A stretch of DNA of 8,254 bases from an uncultured Butyrivibrio sp. (lineage in GTDB: Bacteria; Bacillota; Clostridia; Lachnospirales; Lachnospiraceae), in assembly GCA_947169985.1 (NCBI GenBank), contig CAMVRW010000099.1, forward strand, positions 1 through 8,254, read 5' to 3'. A model generated the notes under the pieces. It ran no database searches and was not told where the DNA came from. It saw only the letters and a list, made by a program, of their open reading frames with translations. Position numbers and translations under genes: made by a program. Positions 1-6,956 of the stretch are shown here, in pieces. Within the stretch, counting starts at the first letter, position 1, and each line of letters opens with the position of its first letter.

Positions 1-16
1 GGTAAGGAAGCTTACC
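1..16. repeat. Short perfect inverted repeat at the window edge
   Basis: GGTAAG (1-6) and CTTACC (11-16) form a perfect 6-bp stem around the loop GAAG. It lies about 40 bases beyond the stop of the crh-like gene. It may be longer, because the window begins at its first base. It could be part of a terminator or mRNA 3'-end structure for the minus-strand operon, but any T-run that would follow on that strand is outside the window. Confidence 0.4.
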
Positions 17-25
17 TGGCATCCT

Positions 26-52
26 CCCTTTTTATAGGGGTTTTTTTATTTT
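26..52 (+). terminator. Weak terminator-like hairpin plus T-run, plus-strand oriented
   Basis: CCCT (26-29) can pair with AGGG (36-39), and a run of seven T (41-47) followed by ATTTT comes next on the plus strand. The stem is only about 4 bp, so the hairpin is weak. The T-run has the right polarity to stop transcription arriving from the left on the plus strand, not to stop the minus-strand operon that ends at 58. If it is real, a convergent gene should lie to the left of the window. Confidence 0.3.
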
Positions 53-57
53 ACGGC

Positions 58-321
58 TTAGTTCTGGCCGCTTCCCTGAAGAAAATTCTCTAAATCAGCT
101 ACTGCTGACTCCTCGTCACTTCCCTCTGCGATAACTGTAACAGCCTCACCGGAAGTAAGATTAAGTGTCATCATTCCCATGATGCTCTTTGCATTTACCT
201 TCTTTGACTGAGCTTCAATGTGAACAGTGCTCTCATACTTGCTGGCAAGCTGAACCAACTCAGCTACAGGTCTTGCTTCCAATCCTCTTGGCAGCTTGAT
301 CTCGATAGATTTTGTTAACAT
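58..321 (-). CDS. crh: Crh-like HPr-family regulatory protein (His15 replaced by Glu, Ser46 kept)
   Basis: Complete 87-residue protein, the usual length for HPr and Crh. The HPr active-site loop normally reads GLHARP with His15 as the residue phosphorylated by PTS Enzyme I. Here residues 13-18 are GLEARP, with a clear GAA codon at 277-279, so Glu occupies position 15. Arg17 is kept. The regulatory site is intact: residues 43-51 read NAKSIMGMM, with Ser46 as the predicted HprK target and Ile47, Met48 and Met51 of the hydrophobic patch used for HprK and CcpA contact. Bacillus subtilis Crh has Gln at position 15 and also lies just after whiA (yvcL), so both sequence and position point to a Crh-type cytosolic regulator. 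It should act in carbon catabolite control without carrying PTS phosphate (inference). It is the last gene of the operon that begins with hprK, 19 bases after whiA, and has its own strong ribosome binding site. It could still be listed as a generic HPr-family protein. Confidence 0.88.
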   Translation of the reverse strand: MLTKSIEIKLPRGLEARPVAELVQLASKYESTVHIEAQSKKVNAKSIMGMMTLNLTSGEAVTVIAEGSDEESAVADLENFLQGSGQN

Positions 322-326
322 AATTT

Positions 327-333
327 CCTCCTT
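327..333 (-). promoter_or_regulatory. Strong ribosome binding site of the crh-like gene
   Basis: The minus strand reads AAGGAGG five bases before the ATG at 319-321, a near-perfect Shine-Dalgarno. It is the strongest ribosome binding site among the downstream genes of this operon, suggesting high, independent translation of the last gene. Confidence 0.8.
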
Positions 334-340
334 AGAACCT

Positions 341-1285
341 TTAACCTCTTATCCTGTCCGCAAGCTCGGATAGCTTACGAAGTCTGTGATTAACTCCAGA
401 TTTTCCTACCGGGGGATCCAGGTATTCGCCCAGCTCTGAAAGTGTCGCATCCGGGTGTTCAAGCCGCACCTGAGCCATTTCCTTGAGACTCTTTGGCAGC
501 TGCTTAAATCCATAATTATCCCTTATGTAGGTGATATCCTCTATCTGCTTAGTGGCTGCATTAACAGTCTTGGTAATGTTAGCAACCTCACAGTTGACTC
601 GTCTGTTAATAGAATTTCTCATCTCCTTGAGTATCCTAAGATTCTCAAGATTCATAAGACTAACAGGCGCCTCCATGATGTTAAGAAGATCTACGATTCC
701 GGCGCCCTCTTTTACATAGAGGACATGATACTTCTTTCGAAGTACAGTTCTTGCTTCTATATCAAAGCTCTCTATAAGCTCTTTTAACTGATTGGCCTGC
801 CCCTCACTGGTACAGACAAACTCCAGGTGGTAACCCTTGTTGGGATCACTGATTGAGCCTATACATAAAAACGCATCCCGGAGAAAAGCTCTTTTACAAC
901 AGGAATTCTTGGTGATCACGGGGCTTGCCCCATTTTCAAAATTCCTGACGTTTCCGTCTGTTTCCATCAGCCTAGTGGCCTTAAGTACAGCCTTAAGCTG
1001 TTCCCTGTCACAAAGAACCGGCCTGTAAATCCGGCCTCCGCTCCTTACATCGGGAATATCCTCCAAAATGCTAGTAACTATATTAAATGCTTTTTTTAAT
1101 AATGTAAAGAACTTTCTAAGCACCAGGCTGTTATCCGCCTGCAGATACAGCACCATTTCACCGTCTTTTCCATTACCAACATATCCAATGCTGGTAATTA
1201 TGGCAGCCAGCTCCGCCAGCTGACAGTGACGTGATGAGCCTGTGCGCTTTGCCAGTTCCTCCTTTACTTCTGATGAAAAAGACAT
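341..1285 (-). CDS. whiA: DNA-binding protein WhiA
   Basis: Complete 314-residue WhiA, the standard length. The family joins a LAGLIDADG-homing-endonuclease-like fold without nuclease activity to a C-terminal helix-turn-helix domain. It is required for sporulation septation in Streptomyces, while in Bacillus it influences division and chromosome segregation. Residues about 20-105 match the N-terminal WhiA domain. Residues about 129-157 (CCKRAFLRDAFL, then GSISDPNKGYHLEF) are the characteristic LAGLIDADG-like motif. Residues about 225-310 are the DNA-binding domain, including LPKSLKEMAQVRLEHPDATL and the downstream GKSGVNHRLRKL, the likely recognition helix. The ATG at 1283-1285 lies three bases after the rapZ stop, so translation is probably coupled; a GAGG sits 11 bases upstream, inside rapZ. 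The gene usually found between rapZ and whiA in Bacillus, yvcK, is missing here. A role in growth or division control in this organism is inferred from the family. Confidence 0.95.
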   Translation of the reverse strand: MSFSSEVKEELAKRTGSSRHCQLAELAAIITSIGYVGNGKDGEMVLYLQADNSLVLRKFFTLLKKAFNIVTSILEDIPDVRSGGRIYRPVLCDREQLKAVLKATRLMETDGNVRNFENGASPVITKNSCCKRAFLRDAFLCIGSISDPNKGYHLEFVCTSEGQANQLKELIESFDIEARTVLRKKYHVLYVKEGAGIVDLLNIMEAPVSLMNLENLRILKEMRNSINRRVNCEVANITKTVNAATKQIEDITYIRDNYGFKQLPKSLKEMAQVRLEHPDATLSELGEYLDPPVGKSGVNHRLRKLSELADRIRG

Positions 1286-1288
1286 ATC

Positions 1289-2158
1289 TCACTTAGCCTC
1301 TTTAACATCCCTGTGATAAAGCTTAAGGCCGAAGTTTCCTCCCACGCCTTTAAGTCTCTCATAAATCTCATTTGCGATAGTGACGCTCCTGTGCTGACCG
1401 CCGGTGCATCCTATGGCAACAACAAGCTGATACTTGCCCTCCTGGACATATCCGGGGATAAGGAAAGTCAGCATATCTGTGAGCTTATCAACAAATTCTC
1501 CACAGGCAGGGAAACTTTTTACATAGTCCTGAACAGGCTTATCGTTTCCTGTCTGATGCTTAAGCTCATCAATATAATATGGATTTGGAAGGAATCTTAC
1601 ATCAAACACCAGATCAGCATCTGAAGGGATACCATGCTTAAATCCGAAGGACATGATATTTACCATAAGGGAGTTGTACTCCGCATTTTCTACAAATATC
1701 CTGTCCAGTTCTATTTTCAGTTCTCTGGTAAGAAGAGTAGAGGTATCAAAAATGTAGTCTGCCTTCTTTTTTATCTCCGCCAGAACTTCCCTCTCTTTGG
1801 TAATGCCGTCCTCTATCCTGTCTCCGGGAGAATTCATGGGATGAATTCTTCTGGTCTCCTTATATCTCTTGATAAGGACCTCGTCACTGGCATCCATGAA
1901 AAGAACTTCAACCGGAATTCCCCGGTCCTTCATGGAGTCTATGATACCTGCAACTCCTTCAAAGCTCTGTCCCGCTCTGGCATCCACTCCAAGAACAACC
2001 TTGGTGATACCTGAATCAGGCATGGTTATAAGCTCTGTAAACTTTTCAATCAAAGAAACTGGAAGGTTATCGACGCAGTAAAATCCTGCATCCTCTAGCA
2101 TGTGTATTGCTGTAGCCTTTCCTCCGCCACTCATACCGGTCACGATCACAAATCTCAT
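1289..2158 (-). CDS. rapZ: RapZ/YvcJ-family nucleotide-binding protein
   Basis: Complete 289-residue protein of the RapZ (YvcJ) P-loop family. In E. coli RapZ binds glucosamine-6-phosphate and the GlmZ small RNA to control GlmS. The Bacillus homologue YvcJ binds and hydrolyses GTP and affects competence. The N-terminal half has a P-loop at residues 8-15 (GMSGGGKA), a VDAR segment at 58-61 and the ETRRIHPMN segment at 101-109. The conserved C-terminal domain has SFGFKHGIPSDADLVFDVRF (170-189) and AIGCTGGQHRSV (248-259), the region that binds sugar phosphate and RNA in E. coli. The usual Ser/Thr after the P-loop Lys is Ala15 (GCT codon), which is odd for a nucleotide-binding site. I chose the ATG at 2156-2158, one base after the murB stop, because GGAG lies nine bases upstream and family members usually begin with MRFVIV-like sequence. 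A TTG at 2171-2173 would add five residues and overlap murB but has a poorer ribosome site. Confidence 0.93.
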   Translation of the reverse strand: MRFVIVTGMSGGGKATAIHMLEDAGFYCVDNLPVSLIEKFTELITMPDSGITKVVLGVDARAGQSFEGVAGIIDSMKDRGIPVEVLFMDASDEVLIKRYKETRRIHPMNSPGDRIEDGITKEREVLAEIKKKADYIFDTSTLLTRELKIELDRIFVENAEYNSLMVNIMSFGFKHGIPSDADLVFDVRFLPNPYYIDELKHQTGNDKPVQDYVKSFPACGEFVDKLTDMLTFLIPGYVQEGKYQLVVAIGCTGGQHRSVTIANEIYERLKGVGGNFGLKLYHRDVKEAK

Positions 2159-2159
2159 A

Positions 2160-3071
2160 TCAGAATTCTCCAACCATCACCACTTCCGGCTCCAGTGTAA
2201 CTCCGGAAGATGCATAAACTCTGCTCTTTACTTCTTTTATCAGTTCATAAATATCTGAAGATGTGGCATCGCCCTTATTTACGACAAAACCGCAGTGCTT
2301 CTCAGAAACCTGGGCTCCACCTACAGAAAAGCCTCTAAGCCCCGCATCCTCTATAAGCTTTCCGGCAAAATATCCCTCAGGTCTCTTAAAGGTGGATCCT
2401 GCACTTGGATACTCCAGAGGCTGCTTTTCTTTGCGTTTTAGAGCAAGGTCCTTCATTGTCTCCGATATTTCTTTTGCCGAACCCTTAGTAAGCGCAAGAA
2501 GCGCAGAAATTACAATATATCCTCTGCCCTTAATGGCGCTGGTCCTATAACCAAACTCCATTGTGTCCGCGCTTAAGGTCATGATCTCACCGGATGGAGA
2601 AATAACCTTTACCTCTTTGGTAATAAGCTTCATCTCTCCGCCGTATGCTCCGGCATTCATTATCATGGCTCCGCCTATGGTTCCGGGAATCCCTGCAGCG
2701 AACTCAAAGCCTGTAAGGGAATTATCTCTGGCAAAAGAGGCTATGGCACTGTTCAAAGCTCCCGCCTCAGCCAGAATTTCAGTATCTCCCACAAGGCTTA
2801 TGTTGTTCAGTCTCTCAAGGGAAATTACTACACCGTCAAAGCCGGAATCAGAAACCAGAAGGTTGCTGCCATTTCCTATGATAAAGGAAGGCAGGCCCAG
2901 TTTTCTGACTATTTCAGCCACCTTTTCCAGTTCCTCTTCATTTCCCGGGCTCAAAAATAAGCTGGCAGGCCCACCAGTTCTAAACGTGGTGTGCCTGCTC
3001 ATAGGTTCATCAATGTGGATATACTCTTCTGAAACTATATCCTTTAAATAAGCTATTATTTCGTTGTTCAA
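2160..3071 (-). CDS. murB: UDP-N-acetylenolpyruvoylglucosamine reductase MurB
   Basis: Complete 303-residue cytosolic flavoenzyme that uses NADPH to reduce UDP-GlcNAc-enolpyruvate to UDP-MurNAc, the second committed step of peptidoglycan synthesis. FAD-binding motifs are clear: TTFRTGGPA (28-36), GNGSNLLV (66-73) and AAGIPGTIGGAMIMNAGAYG (125-144). FGYRTS (173-178) carries the conserved Tyr and Arg. AGSTFKRP (224-231) supplies the catalytic Ser226, which protonates the substrate, and LEPEV (293-297) supplies the conserved C-terminal Glu. The length and lack of an inserted loop fit the type II MurB of Gram-positive bacteria. The start is TTG at 3069-3071, with GGGGA six bases upstream; no suitable ATG exists before residue 24, which is too far inside the fold. 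It follows the glucokinase by 13 bases, and its stop is one base before the rapZ ATG. Confidence 0.96.
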   Translation of the reverse strand: MNNEIIAYLKDIVSEEYIHIDEPMSRHTTFRTGGPASLFLSPGNEEELEKVAEIVRKLGLPSFIIGNGSNLLVSDSGFDGVVISLERLNNISLVGDTEILAEAGALNSAIASFARDNSLTGFEFAAGIPGTIGGAMIMNAGAYGGEMKLITKEVKVISPSGEIMTLSADTMEFGYRTSAIKGRGYIVISALLALTKGSAKEISETMKDLALKRKEKQPLEYPSAGSTFKRPEGYFAGKLIEDAGLRGFSVGGAQVSEKHCGFVVNKGDATSSDIYELIKEVKSRVYASSGVTLEPEVVMVGEF

Positions 3072-3084
3072 GTTCTGTCCCCGA

Positions 3085-4020
3085 TCAATTGATCATCATC
3101 TTTGCTGCACCGTAAACGCCTGCATCGTTACCAAGCTTAGCAAGGGCAAACTTTGCATCCTTACATCCTGGGAATACGTACTTTTCAAAGCTTGGCTTAA
3201 GAAGATCAAAGAGCATTTCTCCTGCCTTTGAAACACCACCGCCAAGCACGATGATCTCAGGGTTTACTACTGAAGCAACTGCAGCAATTCCCTTTCCAAG
3301 GTAATAGCCGTACTGCTCAGCTGCCTTTATTGCAATCTTATCGCCACTTTTTGCTGCATCAAAGATATCTCTGCACTCGAAATCCTTGTTTCTAAGAACG
3401 CTGTCCTCATCAGTTGAAGCGAGAACTCTCTTTGCAAGTCTTACTGCACCTGTTGCGCTGGCATACATCTCAAAGCAGCCATGCTTACCACATCCACAGG
3501 TCTCAGGCTCATCGTCTACAAGGTGAATGTGACCGATCTCTCCGCCTGATCCCTTAGCACCTGTAAGGATCTTTCCTTCGATGATGATTCCGCCGCCAAC
3601 TCCGGTTCCAAGAGTAACAAGACACATGTTAGGATAGCCCTGTCCGCCGCCCTTCCAGGCCTCTCCAAGAGCTGCTACGTTAGCGTCATTTCCTGCCTTT
3701 ACAGGAAGCTTAAGCTTTGAGTGAAGCTCATTTACTACATTAACTCTCTCCCAGCCAAGGTTAACAGCCTGGTAGCAAAGTCCGTCTGCATTTACTGCTC
3801 CGGGAACTCCTACACCTGCACCAACTACCTGGGTATCTTCTATATTCTTTTCCTTCATCTTAGCTCTGATTGAATCAGCTATATCAGGAATAATGTTCTC
3901 TCCGTGGTTCTCTGTTCTTGTGGGAATCTCCCAGAAATCCACCTTCTCACCGGTCTCAGTAAGAAGTCCTATCTTAACGGTTGTTCCTCCAACGTCTGCA
4001 CCAAAAACGTATCTTGTCAT
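3085..4020 (-). CDS. glcK: ROK-family glucokinase
   Basis: 311-residue ROK-family sugar kinase, probably ATP-dependent glucokinase (glucose to glucose-6-phosphate). The phosphate-binding motif is ADVGGTTVK (8-16) and the catalytic Asp is in GNDAN (Asp112). TLGTGVGGG (137-145) is the second ATP-binding segment. GGEIGH (159-164) gives the sugar-binding Glu and a zinc His, and CGCGKHGCFE (175-184) gives Cys175, Cys177 and Cys182 of the ROK zinc site. No N-terminal helix-turn-helix is present, so it is an enzyme and not a NagC/Mlc-type repressor. The open frame extends upstream to 4140 inside hprK, but the family start MTRYVFGADVGGT fits the ATG at 4018-4020, one base after the hprK stop. AGGAGG lies 12 bases before it, slightly far; the ATG at 4030-4032 directly abuts AGGAGG and is unlikely. 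Glucose specificity is inferred from family and context. Co-transcription with hprK suggests it helps set the glycolytic signal that HprK reads. Confidence 0.9.
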   Translation of the reverse strand: MTRYVFGADVGGTTVKIGLLTETGEKVDFWEIPTRTENHGENIIPDIADSIRAKMKEKNIEDTQVVGAGVGVPGAVNADGLCYQAVNLGWERVNVVNELHSKLKLPVKAGNDANVAALGEAWKGGGQGYPNMCLVTLGTGVGGGIIIEGKILTGAKGSGGEIGHIHLVDDEPETCGCGKHGCFEMYASATGAVRLAKRVLASTDEDSVLRNKDFECRDIFDAAKSGDKIAIKAAEQYGYYLGKGIAAVASVVNPEIIVLGGGVSKAGEMLFDLLKPSFEKYVFPGCKDAKFALAKLGNDAGVYGAAKMMIN

Positions 4021-4021
4021 A

Positions 4022-4966
4022 TTAGTCGTCATCCTCCTCATTTCTTCTCTTTGCAAGGGAGTTTTGTACTCTGTTATAAAGCTCCTGAGCTGCATTGTAG
4101 CCCATTGCCTTCTGTCTGTGGTTAACTGCTGCCGACTCACAGATTACAGCAAGGTTTCTTCCTGGACGGATAGGGATCCTGTGGCACACAACCTTGTTTC
4201 CAAGATATTCTGTGTACTCTTCCTCAAGTCCAAGTCTGTCATATTCCTTATCCTTGTCCCAATCCTCAAGCTTGATAACAAGGTCAATGTTCTGGGTCTC
4301 TTTAACGCTTGATACACCGTAGAGGGTCTTAACATCGATGATACCAACACCTCTCATTTCGATGAAGTGCTTGGTTATGTCAGGGGCAGTACCAATAAGA
4401 GTCTCTTCACTTACTCTTCTGATCTCAACAACGTCATCGGAAACAAGACGATGTCCTCTTTTTATAAGCTCAATGGCTGTCTCTGATTTACCGATACCAC
4501 TCTCACCGGTAATAAGAACGCCTACACCAAAGACATCAACTAAAACGCCGTGAATTGAAATACAGGGCGCAAGTTTAACGTTGAGCCATCTGATTATCTC
4601 TGCCATAAATGAGGATGTGGACTTCTTTGTAATAAGAACAGGCACCTTCTCCTCAACGGCAATCTTTACAAAAAGTGGATCCGGAGTGAGCTCTCTGCAG
4701 AAAACAACTCCCGGGATATCAAAAGAAAGGAATTCCCTGTACATCTTTTCCTTTTTGTTATCTGGAAGCGACTCCATATAGGTATACTCTACGAAGCCAA
4801 TGATCTGAAGTCTTGTTGCCTCAAAGTGCTCGAAATAACCTGCCAGCTGAAGAGCCGGTCTGTTAATGTCCGGCTGGCTTATCCTGATCTTCTTGACATC
4901 CAGCTCAGGAGTGAGGTTCTCAAGCTTCATTTTCTCAATGATAGTTTTCAAACTTACACTAGACAT
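4022..4966 (-). CDS. hprK: HPr kinase/phosphorylase HprK
   Basis: Complete 314-residue bifunctional enzyme, normal length. It phosphorylates Ser46 of HPr and Crh using ATP or pyrophosphate when fructose-1,6-bisphosphate is high, and removes the phosphate when inorganic phosphate is high, so it sets carbon catabolite repression. Residues about 1-130 form the variable N-terminal domain. The catalytic domain contains SIHGVLVDVFGVGVLI (137-152), with the conserved His139, the Walker A GESGIGKS (154-161), RGHRLVSDD (170-178), and the HprK signature EMRGVGIIDVKTLYG (203-217). The C-terminal PIRPGRNLAVICESAA (265-280) and QKAMGYNAA (285-293) are also typical. The C-terminus ends in an acidic run, EEDDD. 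The ATG at 4964-4966 has AAAGGAG six bases upstream. It is the first gene of the operon, and its predicted small substrate protein is the last gene of the same operon. Confidence 0.96.
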   Translation of the reverse strand: MSSVSLKTIIEKMKLENLTPELDVKKIRISQPDINRPALQLAGYFEHFEATRLQIIGFVEYTYMESLPDNKKEKMYREFLSFDIPGVVFCRELTPDPLFVKIAVEEKVPVLITKKSTSSFMAEIIRWLNVKLAPCISIHGVLVDVFGVGVLITGESGIGKSETAIELIKRGHRLVSDDVVEIRRVSEETLIGTAPDITKHFIEMRGVGIIDVKTLYGVSSVKETQNIDLVIKLEDWDKDKEYDRLGLEEEYTEYLGNKVVCHRIPIRPGRNLAVICESAAVNHRQKAMGYNAAQELYNRVQNSLAKRRNEEDDD

Positions 4967-4972
4967 GGGAAT

Positions 4973-4979
4973 CTCCTTT
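4973..4979 (-). promoter_or_regulatory. Ribosome binding site of hprK
   Basis: The minus strand reads AAAGGAG six bases before the ATG at 4964-4966, a strong Shine-Dalgarno that fixes the hprK start. Confidence 0.75.
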
Positions 4980-5006
4980 GAAAAAATCTATATTTGCGAC
5001 GCCTAA

Positions 5007-5035
5007 ATAATATCACAGAAAACGGGCCTGTTCAA
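5007..5035 (-). promoter_or_regulatory. Sigma-A promoter upstream of hprK
   Basis: On the minus strand, a -35 box TTGAAC (5035-5030) is followed by an exact 17-base spacer and a -10 box TATTAT (5012-5007), with an extended -10 TG (5015-5014). This is close to the consensus TTGACA-N17-TATAAT. Transcription would start near 5000, giving a leader of about 34 bases before hprK. The promoter begins seven bases after the uvrC stop, so hprK and the genes after it can be expressed without uvrC. I see no terminator between uvrC and hprK, so read-through is also possible. Confidence 0.75.
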
Positions 5036-5041
5036 ATATTA

Positions 5042-6913
5042 TCAATCCGTTTGGTGAAAGAAATCGTAAATCTGCTCCGCCACATTTTCAGGGATCTCAG
5101 GCACCTTTGAAAGCTCTTCTACTGAGGCATTTCTGATGTCCTCTATGGTCTCAAAATTCTTCATGAGAGCCTTTCGCCTGGCAGGTCCTATGCCCGGTAT
5201 ATCATCCAAAGAGCTCTTTACCTGAGCCTTGCTCCTAAGAGACCTGTGGTACTCTATGGCAAATCTGTGGGCCTCATCCTGTATCCTTGTAATGAGCTTG
5301 AACCCCTCAGACCTGGTATCTATGGGAAGCTCAACATTATTAAAGTACAGTCCTCTGGTCCTGTGGTTGTCATCCTTTACCATTCCGCAGACAGGAATGC
5401 TGATTCCAAGCTCCTCAAGAACCTGTAGACATATATTCACCTGTCCTCTTCCGCCATCCATAAGGATAAGATCCGGAAATTTGGTAAAAGAGCCATACTG
5501 CGCATCTATGTCCCTGACCTGAAGCTCATGCTTTTCCTCAATTCCATGGAGCAGCCTTCTTGTAAGGACTTCATGCATGCAGGCGTAGTCATCAGGCCCT
5601 GCAACAGTCTTTATCCTGAATTTACGGTAGTCACTCTTTTTAGGCTTGCCCTTCTCATAGACCACCATGGATCCAACGTTGGCAAACCCGCTTATATTGG
5701 AAATATCGTAGGCCTCCATTCTGTTTAGGCCCTTTATCCCCAACAGATTCTCTATCTCTTTTACTGCGCCTATGGTACGACCTTCCTCACGCTTGATCCT
5801 CTCCTTGTCCTTGGAAAGAACCAGCTGAGCGTTGGAAGCTGCCAGCTCCATGAGCTTTTCCTTCTGCCCACGCTCAGGAACACTTATGTGCACACGGCTT
5901 CCCTTTCTCTGAGTCAGCCATTTTTCAATAATCTCCATATCTTCTATGGGCTCTGGCAAAAGAAGCTGTCTCGGAATAAAGGGTGTTCCGGCGTAAAACT
6001 GCTTAACAAAGTTTCCAAGTATCTCCGCCTGAGGATTCTCAGAAACATGGGTCATATAGAAGTGCTCTCTTCCTATGAGCCTGCCATCCCTTACGAAAAA
6101 CACCTGGACCACAGCATCATTATCATCTGAAGCAATGGCAACAATATCCTTATCCTCCAGGTCAGAATCAGTCATCTTCTGCTTCTGGGCCACCACCTTT
6201 ACAGAAGCTATAAGATCCCTGTATTTTGCTGCATTTTCAAAGTCCAGTTCCTCAGAGGCTGCCTCCATTTTTTCCTGCAGGTCTTTTAATATGACGCCAT
6301 AATTACCATTGAGGAAATCCAGCGCCATATCTATCCTGGCTCTGTAGTCCTCCTTGGAAATCTCTCCGGTACAGGGTCCGCAGCACTGCTTCATATGATA
6401 GTTGAGGCAGGGACGCTCAGCACCAATATCTCTTGGCAAAACCCTATTGCAGGTTCTAAGGCCATAAAGCTTATTGATAAGCTCTATAGTATCCTTCACT
6501 GCTGCAGCACTGGTGAAAGGCCCGAAATATCTGGATTTGTCCTTCTTCATGAGGCGGGAGAAAAGAATCCTTGGATAATCCTCAGACACCGTCACCTTAA
6601 TATAAGGATAGGTTTTGTCATCCTTGAGCATAGTGTTATATCTGGGACTGTGTTCCTTGATAAGGTTGTTCTCCAGGACCAGGGCCTCAAGCTCAGAGTC
6701 CGTGACAATGTACTCAAACCTTGCGATCTGCTTTACCATCCTGTCAATCTGAGGGCCTCTTCCGATATTTGAACGAAAATAAGACCTTACACGGTTGTGA
6801 AGGTTTATGGCTTTCCCCACATACATTATGGTGTCAGCCTCGTCATGCATTATATAAACTCCCGGCTTATTGGGTAGCTTTTTCAGTTCTTCTTTGATAT
6901 CAAATCCCAACAT
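5042..6913 (-). CDS. uvrC: Excinuclease ABC subunit C (UvrC)
   Basis: Complete 623-residue nucleotide-excision-repair endonuclease, which cuts on both sides of a lesion bound by UvrAB. The GIY-YIG nuclease (about 15-95) has PGVY (17-20), YVG (31-33), the conserved Arg41 and Arg43, and catalytic Glu76; it makes the 3' cut. Cys155, Cys169, Cys177 and Cys181 match the spacing of the four iron-sulfur-type cysteines known in UvrC. The UVR motif that binds UvrB lies at about 203-238. The RNase H-like domain, which makes the 5' cut, shows Asp403 (AYDISNISG), Asp486 (LMDGG) and His549 (DEAHRF). Two helix-hairpin-helix DNA-binding motifs close the protein ([12 protein letters not shown], 572-583, and about 600-620). 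The ATG at 6911-6913 gives the family's usual start, but no good Shine-Dalgarno precedes it. Only 43 bases separate it from the hairpin after ftsH, and I see no convincing promoter there. Confidence 0.97.
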   Translation of the reverse strand: MLGFDIKEELKKLPNKPGVYIMHDEADTIMYVGKAINLHNRVRSYFRSNIGRGPQIDRMVKQIARFEYIVTDSELEALVLENNLIKEHSPRYNTMLKDDKTYPYIKVTVSEDYPRILFSRLMKKDKSRYFGPFTSAAAVKDTIELINKLYGLRTCNRVLPRDIGAERPCLNYHMKQCCGPCTGEISKEDYRARIDMALDFLNGNYGVILKDLQEKMEAASEELDFENAAKYRDLIASVKVVAQKQKMTDSDLEDKDIVAIASDDNDAVVQVFFVRDGRLIGREHFYMTHVSENPQAEILGNFVKQFYAGTPFIPRQLLLPEPIEDMEIIEKWLTQRKGSRVHISVPERGQKEKLMELAASNAQLVLSKDKERIKREEGRTIGAVKEIENLLGIKGLNRMEAYDISNISGFANVGSMVVYEKGKPKKSDYRKFRIKTVAGPDDYACMHEVLTRRLLHGIEEKHELQVRDIDAQYGSFTKFPDLILMDGGRGQVNICLQVLEELGISIPVCGMVKDDNHRTRGLYFNNVELPIDTRSEGFKLITRIQDEAHRFAIEYHRSLRSKAQVKSSLDDIPGIGPARRKALMKNFETIEDIRNASVEELSKVPEIPENVAEQIYDFFHQTD

Positions 6914-6956
6914 ACTACAATTAAACCACCATTCCAGGAACTTTTAAAGGGGAAGC

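Noticed and set aside
455..787. Plus-strand open frames of 60-160 codons across the window, for example 455-787, 2563-3051, 3893-4312 and 6395-6772
   Set aside because: They lie antisense to well-conserved genes, have no recognisable motifs or ribosome sites, and are explained as shadows of the minus-strand coding sequence.
3083..3094. 12-base palindrome GATCAATTGATC at the glucokinase stop codon
   Set aside because: It is a self-complementary short word with no loop, so it cannot form a good RNA hairpin, and no T-run follows. It is probably coincidence.
4021..4140. Upstream extension of the glucokinase frame by 40 codons into hprK
   Set aside because: The extension is not like ROK proteins, which begin a few residues before the GGT phosphate motif. 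The ATG at 4018-4020, just after the hprK stop, fits better.
4144..4350. Minus-strand 68-codon frame inside hprK
   Set aside because: hprK is continuous and conserved in its own frame here, and this frame has no recognisable content.
5013..5035. Possible CcpA cre site over the hprK promoter (plus strand GAAAACG)
   Set aside because: Only one half resembles the cre consensus; the other half (GGCCTG) does not, so the match is no better than chance.
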